From Bacillus sp. OV322 (lineage in GTDB: Bacteria > Bacillota > Bacilli > Bacillales > DSM-1321): a stretch of 64,000 nt of DNA. The DNA lies in contig NZ_FOMA01000006.1 of the NCBI RefSeq assembly GCF_900112495.1, forward strand, positions 1 to 64,000. The letters are read 5' to 3'. The translations under genes and the position numbers were made by a program. Of this stretch, positions 36,539 through 44,382 are shown piece by piece; position 1 is the first letter of the stretch; each line of letters opens with the position of its first letter. The notes under the pieces are model-generated. The model was not told where the DNA came from and ran no database searches. It was given only the letters and a program-made list of their open reading frames with translations.

Positions 36539-37132
36539 ATGAAAAAGCTGCATACCGTTTTCATCCTCATGGGAATTTTTGCTGTACTGCTTTTATCAGC
36601 TTGCGGTAAGGAGGGTGTGCCAGGAGCCAAGAACTGGGATATTGAATCCTTTGCATTTACCAACCAGGATGGAAATACCATTTCCAAGCAAGATTTAAAA
36701 GGAAAAGTTTGGATAGCTGATTTTATGTTCACAAGCTGTCAGGATGTATGTCTGCCAATGACAGCCAATATGGTGAAGCTTCAGCAAATGCTTAAGGATA
36801 AAGGAATCGAAAATGTGGAATTTGTTTCCTTTTCAGTGGATCCAAATACAGATAAGCCAGCCGTTCTGAAGGAATTTGGACAAAGGTTTAAAGCCGATTT
36901 TGAAAACTGGAATTTCCTTACGGGGTACAAACAATCTCAGATAGAATCCTTTGCTAAAGACAGCTTTCATACCATTGTGCAAAAACCGGAAAATATGGAT
37001 CAAGTCATGCATGGAATCAATTTTTACCTTGTAGATCAAAAAGGTAAAGTCATACAGTATTACAATGGTGTGAAAGGAACACCATTTGATGACATTGTAA
37101 AGCATATCAAGATATTGCAAGGCAGCAACTGA
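36539..37132 (+). CDS. ypmQ: SCO1/PrrC-family lipoprotein YpmQ
   Basis: A 197-residue thioredoxin-fold lipoprotein. The signal peptide has lipobox LLSAC (Cys22). The copper-binding/thiol motif is TSCQDVC, and the distal histidine is in VMHGINFYL. SCO proteins deliver copper to the CuA site of cytochrome c oxidase outside the membrane. GGCGGGG precedes the ATG. It resembles B. subtilis YpmQ, in the ypmQ-ypmR-ypmS neighbourhood. Confidence 0.88.
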   Translation: MKKLHTVFILMGIFAVLLLSACGKEGVPGAKNWDIESFAFTNQDGNTISKQDLKGKVWIADFMFTSCQDVCLPMTANMVKLQQMLKDKGIENVEFVSFSVDPNTDKPAVLKEFGQRFKADFENWNFLTGYKQSQIESFAKDSFHTIVQKPENMDQVMHGINFYLVDQKGKVIQYYNGVKGTPFDDIVKHIKILQGSN

Positions 37133-37140
37133 GACAGACA

Positions 37141-37182
37141 AACCCCTTTTCCAAAAATTCAGATGAGGAAAAAGGGGTTTTA
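37141..37182. terminator. Terminator between ypmQ and doxX
   Basis: AACCCCTTTTCC / GGAAAAAGGGGTT stem with a T run on the plus strand; these genes are convergent. Confidence 0.88.
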
Positions 37183-37275
37183 ATCTATTCCAAGCTTTGG
37201 TTTTTCAAACAATGCAGTTAATCGATCAAATTTTAATTGTAAGAATTTTAGGCAGAGCAATTATATGAAAGATGT

Positions 37276-37779
37276 CTAAGCACTTTTTGCCATATACTCG
37301 ACGGATTTTTTTTCGGGGAATAATCGATGTATAACCCAGCGGTCTGCTCCAACTTTTCCTGCATTAATGCCAGCTATGAGGATGAAAATCCCGAGAATAA
37401 TCATTTGCGGATTGGTGCTTACCGCACCTGAAAACATATAAGCAAAATTCATGGTGAGCCCCATTAACACAGAAAAAGAAGTGAATAATCCTAAAATCAG
37501 GCTAATCCCTACTAAAAACTCGCCCCATGGTACAAGTGTGTTAAAAAGTTCTATGTTTGGCAAGGCAAGTTCTTTTAAAAAGACACCCCACCAGGGCTGT
37601 ACTGCTGGGTGGCTGCCTGATACCTGTTTTAAAGCTCCTTGCATAAAACCGGCTGCATCAAAATTCCCGCTGACGATTTTTCCCCAGCCTGCTTTCATCC
37701 ATTGAATCCCGAGATACAAGCGAATAATGGCAAGGACATAAGAGACATAACGGTTAGTCCTTAAAAACTCAATAAACAT
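37276..37779 (-). CDS. DoxX-family membrane protein
   Basis: A 167-residue protein with four membrane helices. It has the DoxX pattern RLYLGIQWMKAGWGKI in helix 1 and LVPWGEFLVGISLILG in helix 3. Bacillus DoxX relatives (CatD, MhqP) are linked to catechol and quinone stress. CAAGGAGG precedes the ATG at 37779. A Fur-type box lies 29 bp upstream, suggesting iron control rather than, or in addition to, quinone control. Confidence 0.85.
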   Translation of the reverse strand: MFIEFLRTNRYVSYVLAIIRLYLGIQWMKAGWGKIVSGNFDAAGFMQGALKQVSGSHPAVQPWWGVFLKELALPNIELFNTLVPWGEFLVGISLILGLFTSFSVLMGLTMNFAYMFSGAVSTNPQMIILGIFILIAGINAGKVGADRWVIHRLFPEKKSVEYMAKSA

Positions 37780-37807
37780 ATAAATCCTCCTTGAAAATAA
37801 TTCTAAT

Positions 37808-37822
37808 TGATAACGATTATCA
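37808..37822 (-). promoter_or_regulatory. Fur-like box of the doxX gene
   Basis: TGATAACGATTATCA matches the 7-1-7 Fur consensus TGATAATNATTATCA with one mismatch. It fits Fur better than PerR or Zur. The rest of the 37823-38147 interval contains only the ypmR promoter region. Confidence 0.7.
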
Positions 37823-38147
37823 TTTTCACACACTTCCCAAAAGCGGTCAATATGAAAAAGGGATTAGTAAAGCAGCTGTTAAGATAATTAAATATACCTA
37901 TAGTACAATTGGTCCGCTGAATTTGCCTTCATGCTCATACTGCTAAAAACATCAAAAAAAATGTTCAAATCTCACTCCTTCCCGAGGGTTTTACTTTGCT
38001 TCAGGACACCAAAAAAATATACAATAATCCTGATAAATTGCTGATAGTGATCTTTTAGCGAAATCAGATAGGAAGTTTTTTATTCTTTTTCCGTGTTATA
38101 ATAAAGTGAAGACTTATAAAGATTCTGTAAAAAAGGAAGGTGGAGTT

Positions 38148-38987
38148 ATGAGTAAAAAATTCACCTGTCTTTTAATATGCCTGCTATGGTTATCAGCTTG
38201 TTCCCGTGAAGCAGAAACTCCTGCAGCTGTAAATGGCGAAGGACAAAAAAACAGCCTCACGCTGGATAAAAAAGAAGATATTCCGGCATCCTTTTTTCCG
38301 GATCCGGTTCAAATAGTTTCAATCGGCGATTCATTGACTGAAGGGGTTGGCGACAGTACAGATAAGGGGGGATATGTTCCTTATCTGCAAAGACAGCTGG
38401 AAAAAGAGCCTTCCATCACGGCAGTTAATATCATCAATCACGGTGTACGGGGCAGCCGGACAGACCAATTGCTAAAAAGGATGGAACAGACTGAGACAAA
38501 GAGGGATATCAGAAAAGCTGACAGTGTCGTTATTACGATCGGCGGCAATGATATCATGAAGGTCGTCCGCAATCATTTTTCAGATTTACAAATGGAGCAG
38601 TTTGAACAAGCAAGAAAAGGGTATGAAAAAAGACTGGGGAAAATCATCAATAAAGTCAAAGAAGAAAATCAGCAAGCACAGATTTATTTAGTCGGAGTGT
38701 ATAATCCTTTCTCTGATTATCTGACATCCTTCAAGGAACTCGATGTCATCAGTGAAGACTGGAATGACAGCAGCAGAAAAGTGCTGCGGAAATTCCCTGG
38801 CAGCCATTTTGTTGAAATTGAGGATATTTTCAGCAAGCAGGGAGAGAAATTATTATTCAAGGACGATAATTTCCACCCAAATGACAGGGGATATGAAAAA
38901 ATTGCTTCCAGGATCTACCAGAATATGGAAGGGAACTCTCTAGGCGATAATACATTAGAAGCGAGTGCCAAAGGGAATGAGGAATAA
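38148..38987 (+). CDS. ypmR: YpmR, SGNH/GDSL lipase-like lipoprotein
   Basis: A 279-residue lipoprotein with lipobox LSAC near residue 18. SGNH blocks are visible: IGDSLTEGVG (nucleophile Ser), GVRGSRT, TIGGNDIM and DNFHPNDRGY (Asp/His). The substrate is unknown; it should act outside the membrane. GGAAGGTGGAG precedes ATG 38148. A TATAAT ends 46 bp before this ATG. The six-bp gap to ypmS implies co-transcription. Confidence 0.87.
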   Translation: MSKKFTCLLICLLWLSACSREAETPAAVNGEGQKNSLTLDKKEDIPASFFPDPVQIVSIGDSLTEGVGDSTDKGGYVPYLQRQLEKEPSITAVNIINHGVRGSRTDQLLKRMEQTETKRDIRKADSVVITIGGNDIMKVVRNHFSDLQMEQFEQARKGYEKRLGKIINKVKEENQQAQIYLVGVYNPFSDYLTSFKELDVISEDWNDSSRKVLRKFPGSHFVEIEDIFSKQGEKLLFKDDNFHPNDRGYEKIASRIYQNMEGNSLGDNTLEASAKGNEE

Positions 38988-38993
38988 CTGAAC

Positions 38994-39581
38994 ATGAAGA
39001 GCAAGAAGTGGAAGATTTTATTTATTACATTATTATCGATTAATGCAGCAGTGGTCATCTGGCTGCTGATTGCCATCAATTTGCCTGCTAAAGATGAACA
39101 GCCCCCGAAAAGCTATAGCAGGGAAAAAGACATTCAGTTTCAAATTGATACCAATAAACAAGATATGAATAGACTGATTAATCAATACCTTGAAAAGGAA
39201 GGGCTGAGTGACGGCCCGCTTCACTATGAAGTGTATTTGAATGATGATGTGGAATTATACGGAAAACTCCCTTTTTTCGGAAGGGAACTTCAGATGAAGC
39301 TTGCATTTGAACCGCTGGCACAGAAAAACGGGGACTTGGTGCTGAAGCAAAAATCCATCTCTGTCGGACAGCTGAATCTGCCGGTTTCATATGTAATGAA
39401 TTTCATTAATGAAAGCTACAAAACCCCGGATTGGGTCAATATCCAGCCTAACAATGAATTGATATACGTCTCCTTAAATGATATGAAATTAAAAAGTGAT
39501 GTACATGTTAAGGCAAAAACCTTTGATTTAAAGCACAACAGGATATCATTTCTTCTCAATGTACCTTCTGTAAATCCATAA
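38994..39581 (+). CDS. ypmS: YpmS-family (DUF2140) membrane-anchored protein
   Basis: A 195-residue protein with a single N-terminal membrane helix (about 9-29) followed by an extracytoplasmic domain rich in beta strands. It ends LLNVPSVNP. YpmS has no established activity. It lies 6 bp after ypmR, as in B. subtilis, and both probably act at the cell surface. Confidence 0.85.
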   Translation: MKSKKWKILFITLLSINAAVVIWLLIAINLPAKDEQPPKSYSREKDIQFQIDTNKQDMNRLINQYLEKEGLSDGPLHYEVYLNDDVELYGKLPFFGRELQMKLAFEPLAQKNGDLVLKQKSISVGQLNLPVSYVMNFINESYKTPDWVNIQPNNELIYVSLNDMKLKSDVHVKAKTFDLKHNRISFLLNVPSVNP

Positions 39582-39583
39582 AA

Positions 39584-39610
39584 GAACCGGATGCTCTCCG
39601 GTTCTTTTCC
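39584..39610 (+). terminator. ypmRS terminator
   Basis: AGAACCGGA / TCCGGTTCT stem with a T-rich tail; convergent with the DUF4397 gene. Confidence 0.85.
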
Positions 39611-39612
39611 AT

Positions 39613-40359
39613 TTAAGGAGCCAGGAAAAGCGGTTCTAAACCAGGCGATCCTTGGCTCAGACCAATAATGTAGAGAGAATATGGCGTATTTTTAATTAGC
39701 GTAATTCCATCAAGAGGCAAAATTGGCTCCTTGGAGCCTGCAGCCCTAACCTCGAGATCCACTGTCATCGGAGTCAGCCCTAAGTACTTTGTAGGCTTGC
39801 GGTAGGCAGCATTAGAAAAAATGACATCCCTGCCTTTCACGGCTATGTCAACCGGCGGAGAATCTGGAGAAAGATGAATCACCCTCAATTTAGTTTCTTC
39901 ATTGGGCACGTACGGATCATCTTCAATCACTATCAATTTCAATGTTTTGGCTTGCCCTGCGGCTGCAAGTGTATAAAGCTTGCCGCTTCGCGGGCTCACT
40001 TTTTGGCTTAGTACAGTTTGTACCTGCTGTCCTGCGGGATAAATATCAATCTGGTAGGTTCCTTCTGGAAGCGACATGTAATTGCTGATATCCCTATATG
40101 GGAAGTTTTGAAGGATACGGGTTTCATTTACATATACATCTACATTCGGTGCATCGGGGGAAGCATGCAATACCCGGACTCGCGCAGGTATACTGTCTGG
40201 CTTTGCGCCATGTAACGCACGCATATGGGATGCTGCCTGGTTCATCCTTTTTAAATGTTTATAATAATAGTGCACAAAAAGTTCGGGGTTGCTGTATTTA
40301 TAAAATTGTGACAGCTGATCATACAGCACAGCATTATATAGATACTTATTATTCTGCAT
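39613..40359 (-). CDS. DUF4397 protein with two repeats
   Basis: About 248 residues. Two DUF4397 repeats are visible: ARVRVLHASPDAPNVDVYV (about 60) and TKLRVIHLSPDSPPVDIAV (about 160), each followed by a beta-rich segment. The N-terminal 50 residues are Tyr- and Asn-rich. There is no signal peptide. Function unknown; similar Bacillus proteins are often noted near spore surface genes. ATG 40359 is chosen because GGAG is 11 nt away, whereas the GTG at 40371 overlaps it. Confidence 0.75.
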   Translation of the reverse strand: MQNNKYLYNAVLYDQLSQFYKYSNPELFVHYYYKHLKRMNQAASHMRALHGAKPDSIPARVRVLHASPDAPNVDVYVNETRILQNFPYRDISNYMSLPEGTYQIDIYPAGQQVQTVLSQKVSPRSGKLYTLAAAGQAKTLKLIVIEDDPYVPNEETKLRVIHLSPDSPPVDIAVKGRDVIFSNAAYRKPTKYLGLTPMTVDLEVRAAGSKEPILPLDGITLIKNTPYSLYIIGLSQGSPGLEPLFLAP

Positions 40360-40545
40360 AACTTTTTTCACTCCAATTCATATGGCCTTTACGTACTCAG
40401 CATATGCGGATGGAGGTAGGCTGGTGTCATGCAAAATCCATGAGCAGCCCGCATATTGTTTTACATACTCATAAAAAGAGGATAAAATCTTAAGGATAAA
40501 CATGTAGTTTGCAGTTTAGATTTGATCAACGCAAGGAGGATATTA

Positions 40546-41088
40546 ATGACAGGATCATTTGAAAAGGCAACATTTGCGGGTGGATGTTTCTGGTGCATGG
40601 TCAAGCCATTTGATGAGCAGCCTGGCATCCAATCAGTCATTTCAGGCTATACAGGAGGAACAAAGAAAAATCCTACCTATCAAGAAGTGTGTTCTGAAAC
40701 AACAGGCCACTATGAAGCTGTACAGATTACATTTGATCCGGAAGTTTTTCCATATGAAAAGCTAGTAGAATTATTCTGGCAGCAAATTGACCCTACAGAC
40801 GCAGGCGGCCAATTCTTTGACCGGGGCAGTTCTTATCAGACTGCGGTCTTTTACCATTCAGAAGAGCAAAAGGAAATCGCTCTGCTCTCAAAGGAAAAAC
40901 TGGATAAAAGCGGACGCTTTTCGAAGCCGGTCGTCACACCTGTTCTGCCTGCTAAAGAATTCTATCCTGCGGAAGAATATCATCAGAATTACTATAAAAA
41001 GCAGCCTCAGCATTATGCATCTTACCGTTTTGGCTCGGGCAGGCAAACATTCCTGGAAAATAAATGGAGGGATATCAATGAAAAATAA
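40546..41088 (+). CDS. msrA: Peptide methionine sulfoxide reductase A
   Basis: A 180-residue MsrA reducing methionine-S-sulfoxide in proteins. The catalytic Cys14 is in FAGGCFWC; the [16 protein letters not shown] and EEYHQNYY motifs are conserved. AAGGAGG precedes ATG 40546. It overlaps msrB by 11 bp, so both stereoisomers of oxidized methionine are repaired by one transcript. Confidence 0.95.
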   Translation: MTGSFEKATFAGGCFWCMVKPFDEQPGIQSVISGYTGGTKKNPTYQEVCSETTGHYEAVQITFDPEVFPYEKLVELFWQQIDPTDAGGQFFDRGSSYQTAVFYHSEEQKEIALLSKEKLDKSGRFSKPVVTPVLPAKEFYPAEEYHQNYYKKQPQHYASYRFGSGRQTFLENKWRDINEK

Positions 41089-41506
41089 AGAAGAGCTAAA
41101 AAAGAAATTAACGCCAATTCAATATGAAGTAACACAAAATAGCGGAACAGAGCCAGCTTTCAGAAATGAGTTTTGGAACCATAAAGAAGAAGGCCTGTAT
41201 GTGGATATCGTTTCCGGAAATCCTTTATTCACTTCTAGAGATAAATTTGATTCCAGCTGCGGCTGGCCAAGCTTCACTAAGCCGCTTCAGGAAGAAGAGG
41301 TAATCGAGAAAAATGATACAAGCTATGGAATGATTCGTACAGAAGTGCGTTCTAAGACTGCTGATTCACATTTGGGCCATGTATTTAATGACGGGCCTGG
41401 ACCTTCAGGGCTTCGATACTGTATCAATTCAGCGGCTCTTCGCTTTGTACCTGCCGCGGATCTTGAAAAAGAAGGATACGGGGAATACAAAAAATTATTT
41501 CAGTAA
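41078..41506 (+). CDS. msrB: Peptide methionine-R-sulfoxide reductase B
   Basis: A 142-residue MsrB. The catalytic Cys lies in RYCINSAAL, and a second Cys lies in SSCGWPSF. The four structural zinc cysteines seen in other MsrB proteins are absent, as in the Bacillus form. ATG 41078 follows GGAGGGATATCA, inside the end of msrA. The reading frame is open much further upstream, but that part is the shadow of msrA. Confidence 0.95.
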   Translation: MKNKEELKKKLTPIQYEVTQNSGTEPAFRNEFWNHKEEGLYVDIVSGNPLFTSRDKFDSSCGWPSFTKPLQEEEVIEKNDTSYGMIRTEVRSKTADSHLGHVFNDGPGPSGLRYCINSAALRFVPAADLEKEGYGEYKKLFQ

Positions 41507-41562
41507 TGGATGCGGATGAAATATAGCCTGCTATATTAAGCTGTTTTGAGGAGGGGAATTGT

Positions 41563-42069
41563 ATGTTAAGGAACTTATTTGGAAAAAAGGACAAGGACAA
41601 AGAAGAGAAAGAAATTGTTTTATTTGCTCCAGTGAGCGGAAAAGTCATTCCACTTGAAGAAGTAAGCGATCCTGTTTTTTCTGAAAAGATGATGGGAGAC
41701 GGACTTGCTGTTGATCCTGATGAAGGTGAAGTAAGGGCACCTTGTGACGCAGCTGTTATTCAAGTTTTTCCGACTAAGCATGCAATCGGCCTTAAAACAA
41801 AAAATGGTGCAGAAATACTGATTCATATAGGGCTGGATACGGTGAATATGAAGGGCGAAGGCTTTGAGGCTTACGTGAAAGAGGGAGATACCGTTAAAAG
41901 GGGTCAAAAGCTTGTAAGCTTTGACACCAGCTTGATAAGAGAAAAAGCGGCTAGTACGGTCATTCCCATCATCATAACCAATGGAGAATTGGTTCAGAAC
42001 ATTGAGAAGACCAGTCAGTCTGAAGCAGTAAGCAATGAAACTTCCTTTTTAACCGTAACTATGAAATGA
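41563..42069 (+). CDS. ypqE: YpqE, glucose-type PTS EIIA component
   Basis: A 168-residue EIIA(Glc) domain protein. Both active-site histidines are visible, in FPTKHAIGLK and EILIHIGLDTVNMKGEGF. It accepts phosphate from HPr and passes it to EIIB of partner permeases. No EIIBC gene is adjacent, so it probably serves permeases elsewhere. A Lys/Asp/Glu-rich N-terminal segment precedes the domain. GAGGAGGGG precedes the ATG. Confidence 0.92.
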   Translation: MLRNLFGKKDKDKEEKEIVLFAPVSGKVIPLEEVSDPVFSEKMMGDGLAVDPDEGEVRAPCDAAVIQVFPTKHAIGLKTKNGAEILIHIGLDTVNMKGEGFEAYVKEGDTVKRGQKLVSFDTSLIREKAASTVIPIIITNGELVQNIEKTSQSEAVSNETSFLTVTMK

Positions 42070-42110
42070 GACAAAAAGCTGCCTGATAATGAGACCCAAT
42101 AGGTGTCTTT

Positions 42111-42157
42111 AAAGGATAGCCTGTTTAAAATGCGGTTGATTTGCATTGCAGGATGCT
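42111..42157 (-). repeat. Short repeat, H/I subfamily
   Basis: AAAGGATAGCCTGTTTAAAA then CGGTTGATTT and GCAGGATGCTT. This block is about 85 percent identical by eye to 56755-56804. It shares the GGTTGATT core with the larger repeats. More diverged repeat-like sequence continues to about 42225. Confidence 0.55.
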
Positions 42158-42229
42158 TTGAATTCCGTATGGTTCTGCCTGTCCCCGCTGATCTCGCGCC
42201 TTTTGGTTCCATCAGCTTTAAGCTAATTA

Positions 42230-42273
42230 AAAAAGCCAGATTCCTTTTTGATTTTTAGGAATCTGGCTTTTTT
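42230..42273. terminator. Bidirectional terminator after ypqE
   Basis: AAAAAAGCCAGATTCCT / AGGAATCTGGCTTTTTTT, a strong stem with A and T flanks. Confidence 0.92.
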
Positions 42274-42357
42274 TATGTCCTATGATTTCAAGGGATATTT
42301 CAGGATGCGGCCTTCTTAGACTTTGATCCATTGCAAGGAGCATCCGTATTTTGTTTA

Positions 42358-42478
42358 ATCCAGCTGCAGCGCCTAGACCGCTGTGCAAAAGATGTATTGT
42401 CCTCAGAAGGCAAAGAGCGCCTTCCAAGGCCAAAACCCTATTTGCTTCGCGGTCTGACCAGTCGCTTCCGCTTTTTTC
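42358..42478 (+). repeat. Second repeat family, single copy
   Basis: Starts ATCCAGCTGCAGCGCCTAG and ends GTCGCTTCCGCTTTTTTC, a layout I know as a common Bacillaceae intergenic repeat. AGACCGC / GCGGTCT can pair. It ends 2 bp before the SGNH gene stop codon and may also terminate transcription. Confidence 0.6.
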
Positions 42479-42479
42479 A

Positions 42480-43595
42480 TTAGTTTTTATTGGTTATTAT
42501 GGAGGAGATTCTTATTATGCTGTTTTTTGTTTTGTGGTTGGCTGTTTTGCTGCCGGTGGTTTCAAATCTGGCTGTATGGTGTCCGTTTGATAATTGGGTT
42601 GTGATATAAAGCGGTCTTTTTCTTTGGAAGGGCCACCATGTGCTCATTATTGTGACAGGCTTGCCGTCAATGAATACTTTTATTTCACCGCCGTCTGGGC
42701 TTCTCTGAAGATTAACACCCAGAACATTTCCCGTGAATGAGTACTCCAGAAAATCTCCCTTTTTGCCGCTTATATAATAAGCGCCATTCTTTATAAATCC
42801 CTTTTTATTTAGTATTTTCTTTTTAGTTGAAAATAGAAGGTCAGGATTCTTATGAATGGAAGAGGAAAGGACAGCTATTTTTTTATGTTTGGCCGCATTC
42901 CATTTAATTACCTGATAGATGCTGTCAGCATATAACCTGTATCCGCGGCTATTTGGGTGTACAAGGTCCCTCGTCAGCTTTTCTGCAGGAAGGCCGGTAT
43001 CCTTGAATACTGGTCTCATATCTATATTGACTGCTTGGTAATGCTTTGATACAAGCGCTATCTGCCGGGCAAAATCCTCATACGCTAAACAGCTCTCTGT
43101 TAGTGTAATAATCTCCGCTGTTGGATAATCCTTTTTCGCTTTTCGGATTAGGGATTCATAAATCTTTCCGAATTCATCACTATTCATATATTTCCTGTCA
43201 TTTTCCCCAAACACAATAAAAATAAGATCTGGTTTGGCGACAGCAGAGTGGCTGTTAAGTTTATATAAACCTTCAAAGGCAGTTGAACCGCTTTGAACAA
43301 TGTAATCGCCTTTCATGTCAATATGCCGCTCTTCATACATCTTTTTTTCCAAAAGCTTAAACCATCTTTGTGATGCATGTTCTGCTCCAGAACCCCGTCC
43401 GATGCTGTCACCTATTACAAGATAGCGGATAGGTGTGTGATGATTGTATTTTTCATACACATTCTCTTTTTCTTGGAATCCGTAGGTTTTTTGCTCTTTT
43501 TGAAAAAACAAGGAACCTGTTAATAGTGCCAGCAAAATCACAATAATAAAAGGAACCAGAATCGCCCTTTTTTTCAATTCACTCTTTGCCCCCAT
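42480..43595 (-). CDS. Membrane-anchored SGNH/GDSL hydrolase
   Basis: A 371-residue protein with an N-terminal membrane helix (about 12-30), an SGNH domain (about 55-240) and a beta-rich C-terminal domain. Motifs: VIGDSIGRGSG (nucleophile Ser), VFGENDR in the GxND position, and DLVHPNSRGY (Asp/His). It probably de-esterifies a cell-surface polymer. The start is uncertain; ATG 43595 lacks a clear ribosome site, and a TTG 18 bp further in is possible. Confidence 0.75.
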   Translation of the reverse strand: MGAKSELKKRAILVPFIIVILLALLTGSLFFQKEQKTYGFQEKENVYEKYNHHTPIRYLVIGDSIGRGSGAEHASQRWFKLLEKKMYEERHIDMKGDYIVQSGSTAFEGLYKLNSHSAVAKPDLIFIVFGENDRKYMNSDEFGKIYESLIRKAKKDYPTAEIITLTESCLAYEDFARQIALVSKHYQAVNIDMRPVFKDTGLPAEKLTRDLVHPNSRGYRLYADSIYQVIKWNAAKHKKIAVLSSSIHKNPDLLFSTKKKILNKKGFIKNGAYYISGKKGDFLEYSFTGNVLGVNLQRSPDGGEIKVFIDGKPVTIMSTWWPFQRKRPLYITTQLSNGHHTARFETTGSKTANHKTKNSIIRISSIITNKN

Positions 43596-43801
43596 ATATA
43601 AGTAATAAGGTTACAGCTGGTATATTTTTGCTGAATTGCCTTTCGAGTTCATTATTATATCTCAAATATCTCAAGGCTGAAAGAAAAATTTAATGTTTTT
43701 TTAATCTTAATGAAAAAATAGGCATTCGCACAGTCCAGAAAGGGCGAATATACATATGGTAAGGATGTAAAGAGATTGAGGATAAAAAGGGAGTGATTTT
43801 C

Positions 43802-43951
43802 ATGTACGGACATGGATATGGCGGCTGCGGATATGGATACGGTGAATGCGGTTATGGGTACGGAGGAAGCGGATTTGGTGCGAACTTTGCATTGATTGTA
43901 GTATTGTTCATTCTTTTAATAATTATCGGAGCATCTTTTTGCTGTCCTTGA
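43802..43951 (+). CDS. YjcZ-like sporulation-type membrane peptide
   Basis: A 49-residue peptide, too short for routine detection. A Gly/Tyr-rich head ([19 protein letters not shown]) is followed by one hydrophobic helix ([16 protein letters not shown]) and ends ASFCCP. This layout is typical of YjcZ-family sporulation peptides. GGGAGTG lies 8 nt before the ATG, and a terminator follows. A CATATGGTA at 43753 hints at a sporulation sigma factor, but its -35 is not convincing. Confidence 0.85.
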   Translation: MYGHGYGGCGYGYGECGYGYGGSGFGANFALIVVLFILLIIIGASFCCP

Positions 43952-43976
43952 CGGGTTTTAATAATAAAAATGTTCA

Positions 43977-44003
43977 CCAGCCTTTTTTAGGAAGGCTGGT
44001 TTC
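43977..44003 (+). terminator. Terminator of the YjcZ-like gene
   Basis: ACCAGCCTT / AAGGCTGGT stem, T-rich tail. Confidence 0.8.
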
Positions 44004-44123
44004 TCTATGCGCCAATCATTCCCTATACAAGCGTTGGATAATCTGCGGAAAAATCTGAAAAGAAGAGATAAAATCATTTTTTGGTATTTACTTCATATAT
44101 TAATCGGTGAAATAATATAAAAT

Positions 44124-44165
44124 ACGAACGATTGATATTTAATACATAATATAGTTCGTTTTTTT
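44124..44165 (+). terminator. Possible terminator ahead of the oxidoreductase promoter
   Basis: ACGAAC (44124-44129) and GTTCGT (44154-44159) with a 24 nt AT-rich loop, followed by a T run. It is a weak stem; it may insulate the downstream promoter. Confidence 0.4.
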
Positions 44166-44166
44166 C

Positions 44167-44382
44167 TTGACCTCATTGGCGTATTTTGTTATATTAACCG
44201 AGGGATAAAACAATCATCCATCAGTTGGGTCTTTAGCCACTGATGATTAGTTGAACGAATTAGGCTTTACGGCCATTAACCACCCGCTTAGACTTCTTCG
44301 TTTATTTTTAAGTATGAAGCGGAGACCTTACTGCCCGTGAAAGCGGGATATCTGATCATTTTCTCCTGGGAGGAATTTATAA
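44167..44382 (+). promoter_or_regulatory. Promoter and structured 5' leader of the FAD oxidoreductase gene
   Basis: TTGACC (44167-44172), 17 bp, TATATT (44190-44195). The leader of about 180 nt can fold into CATCAGT/ACTGATG (44219-44245), CCGCTT...AAGCGG with inner ACTT/AAGT (44284-44322) and CCCG/CGGG (44334-44347). A TCCT-GGG-AGGA hairpin then covers the ribosome site. I cannot match it to a riboswitch class that I know. Confidence 0.5.

Noticed and set aside
40787-41506. Fusion or long N-terminal extension of MsrB
   Set aside because: The upstream part is an out-of-frame shadow of msrA; MsrB starts at 41078 with a proper ribosome site.
43730-43761. Sigma-K promoter before the YjcZ-like gene
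   Set aside because: CATATGGTA fits the -10, but the nearest ACA is 20 bp away, too far for sigma-K.
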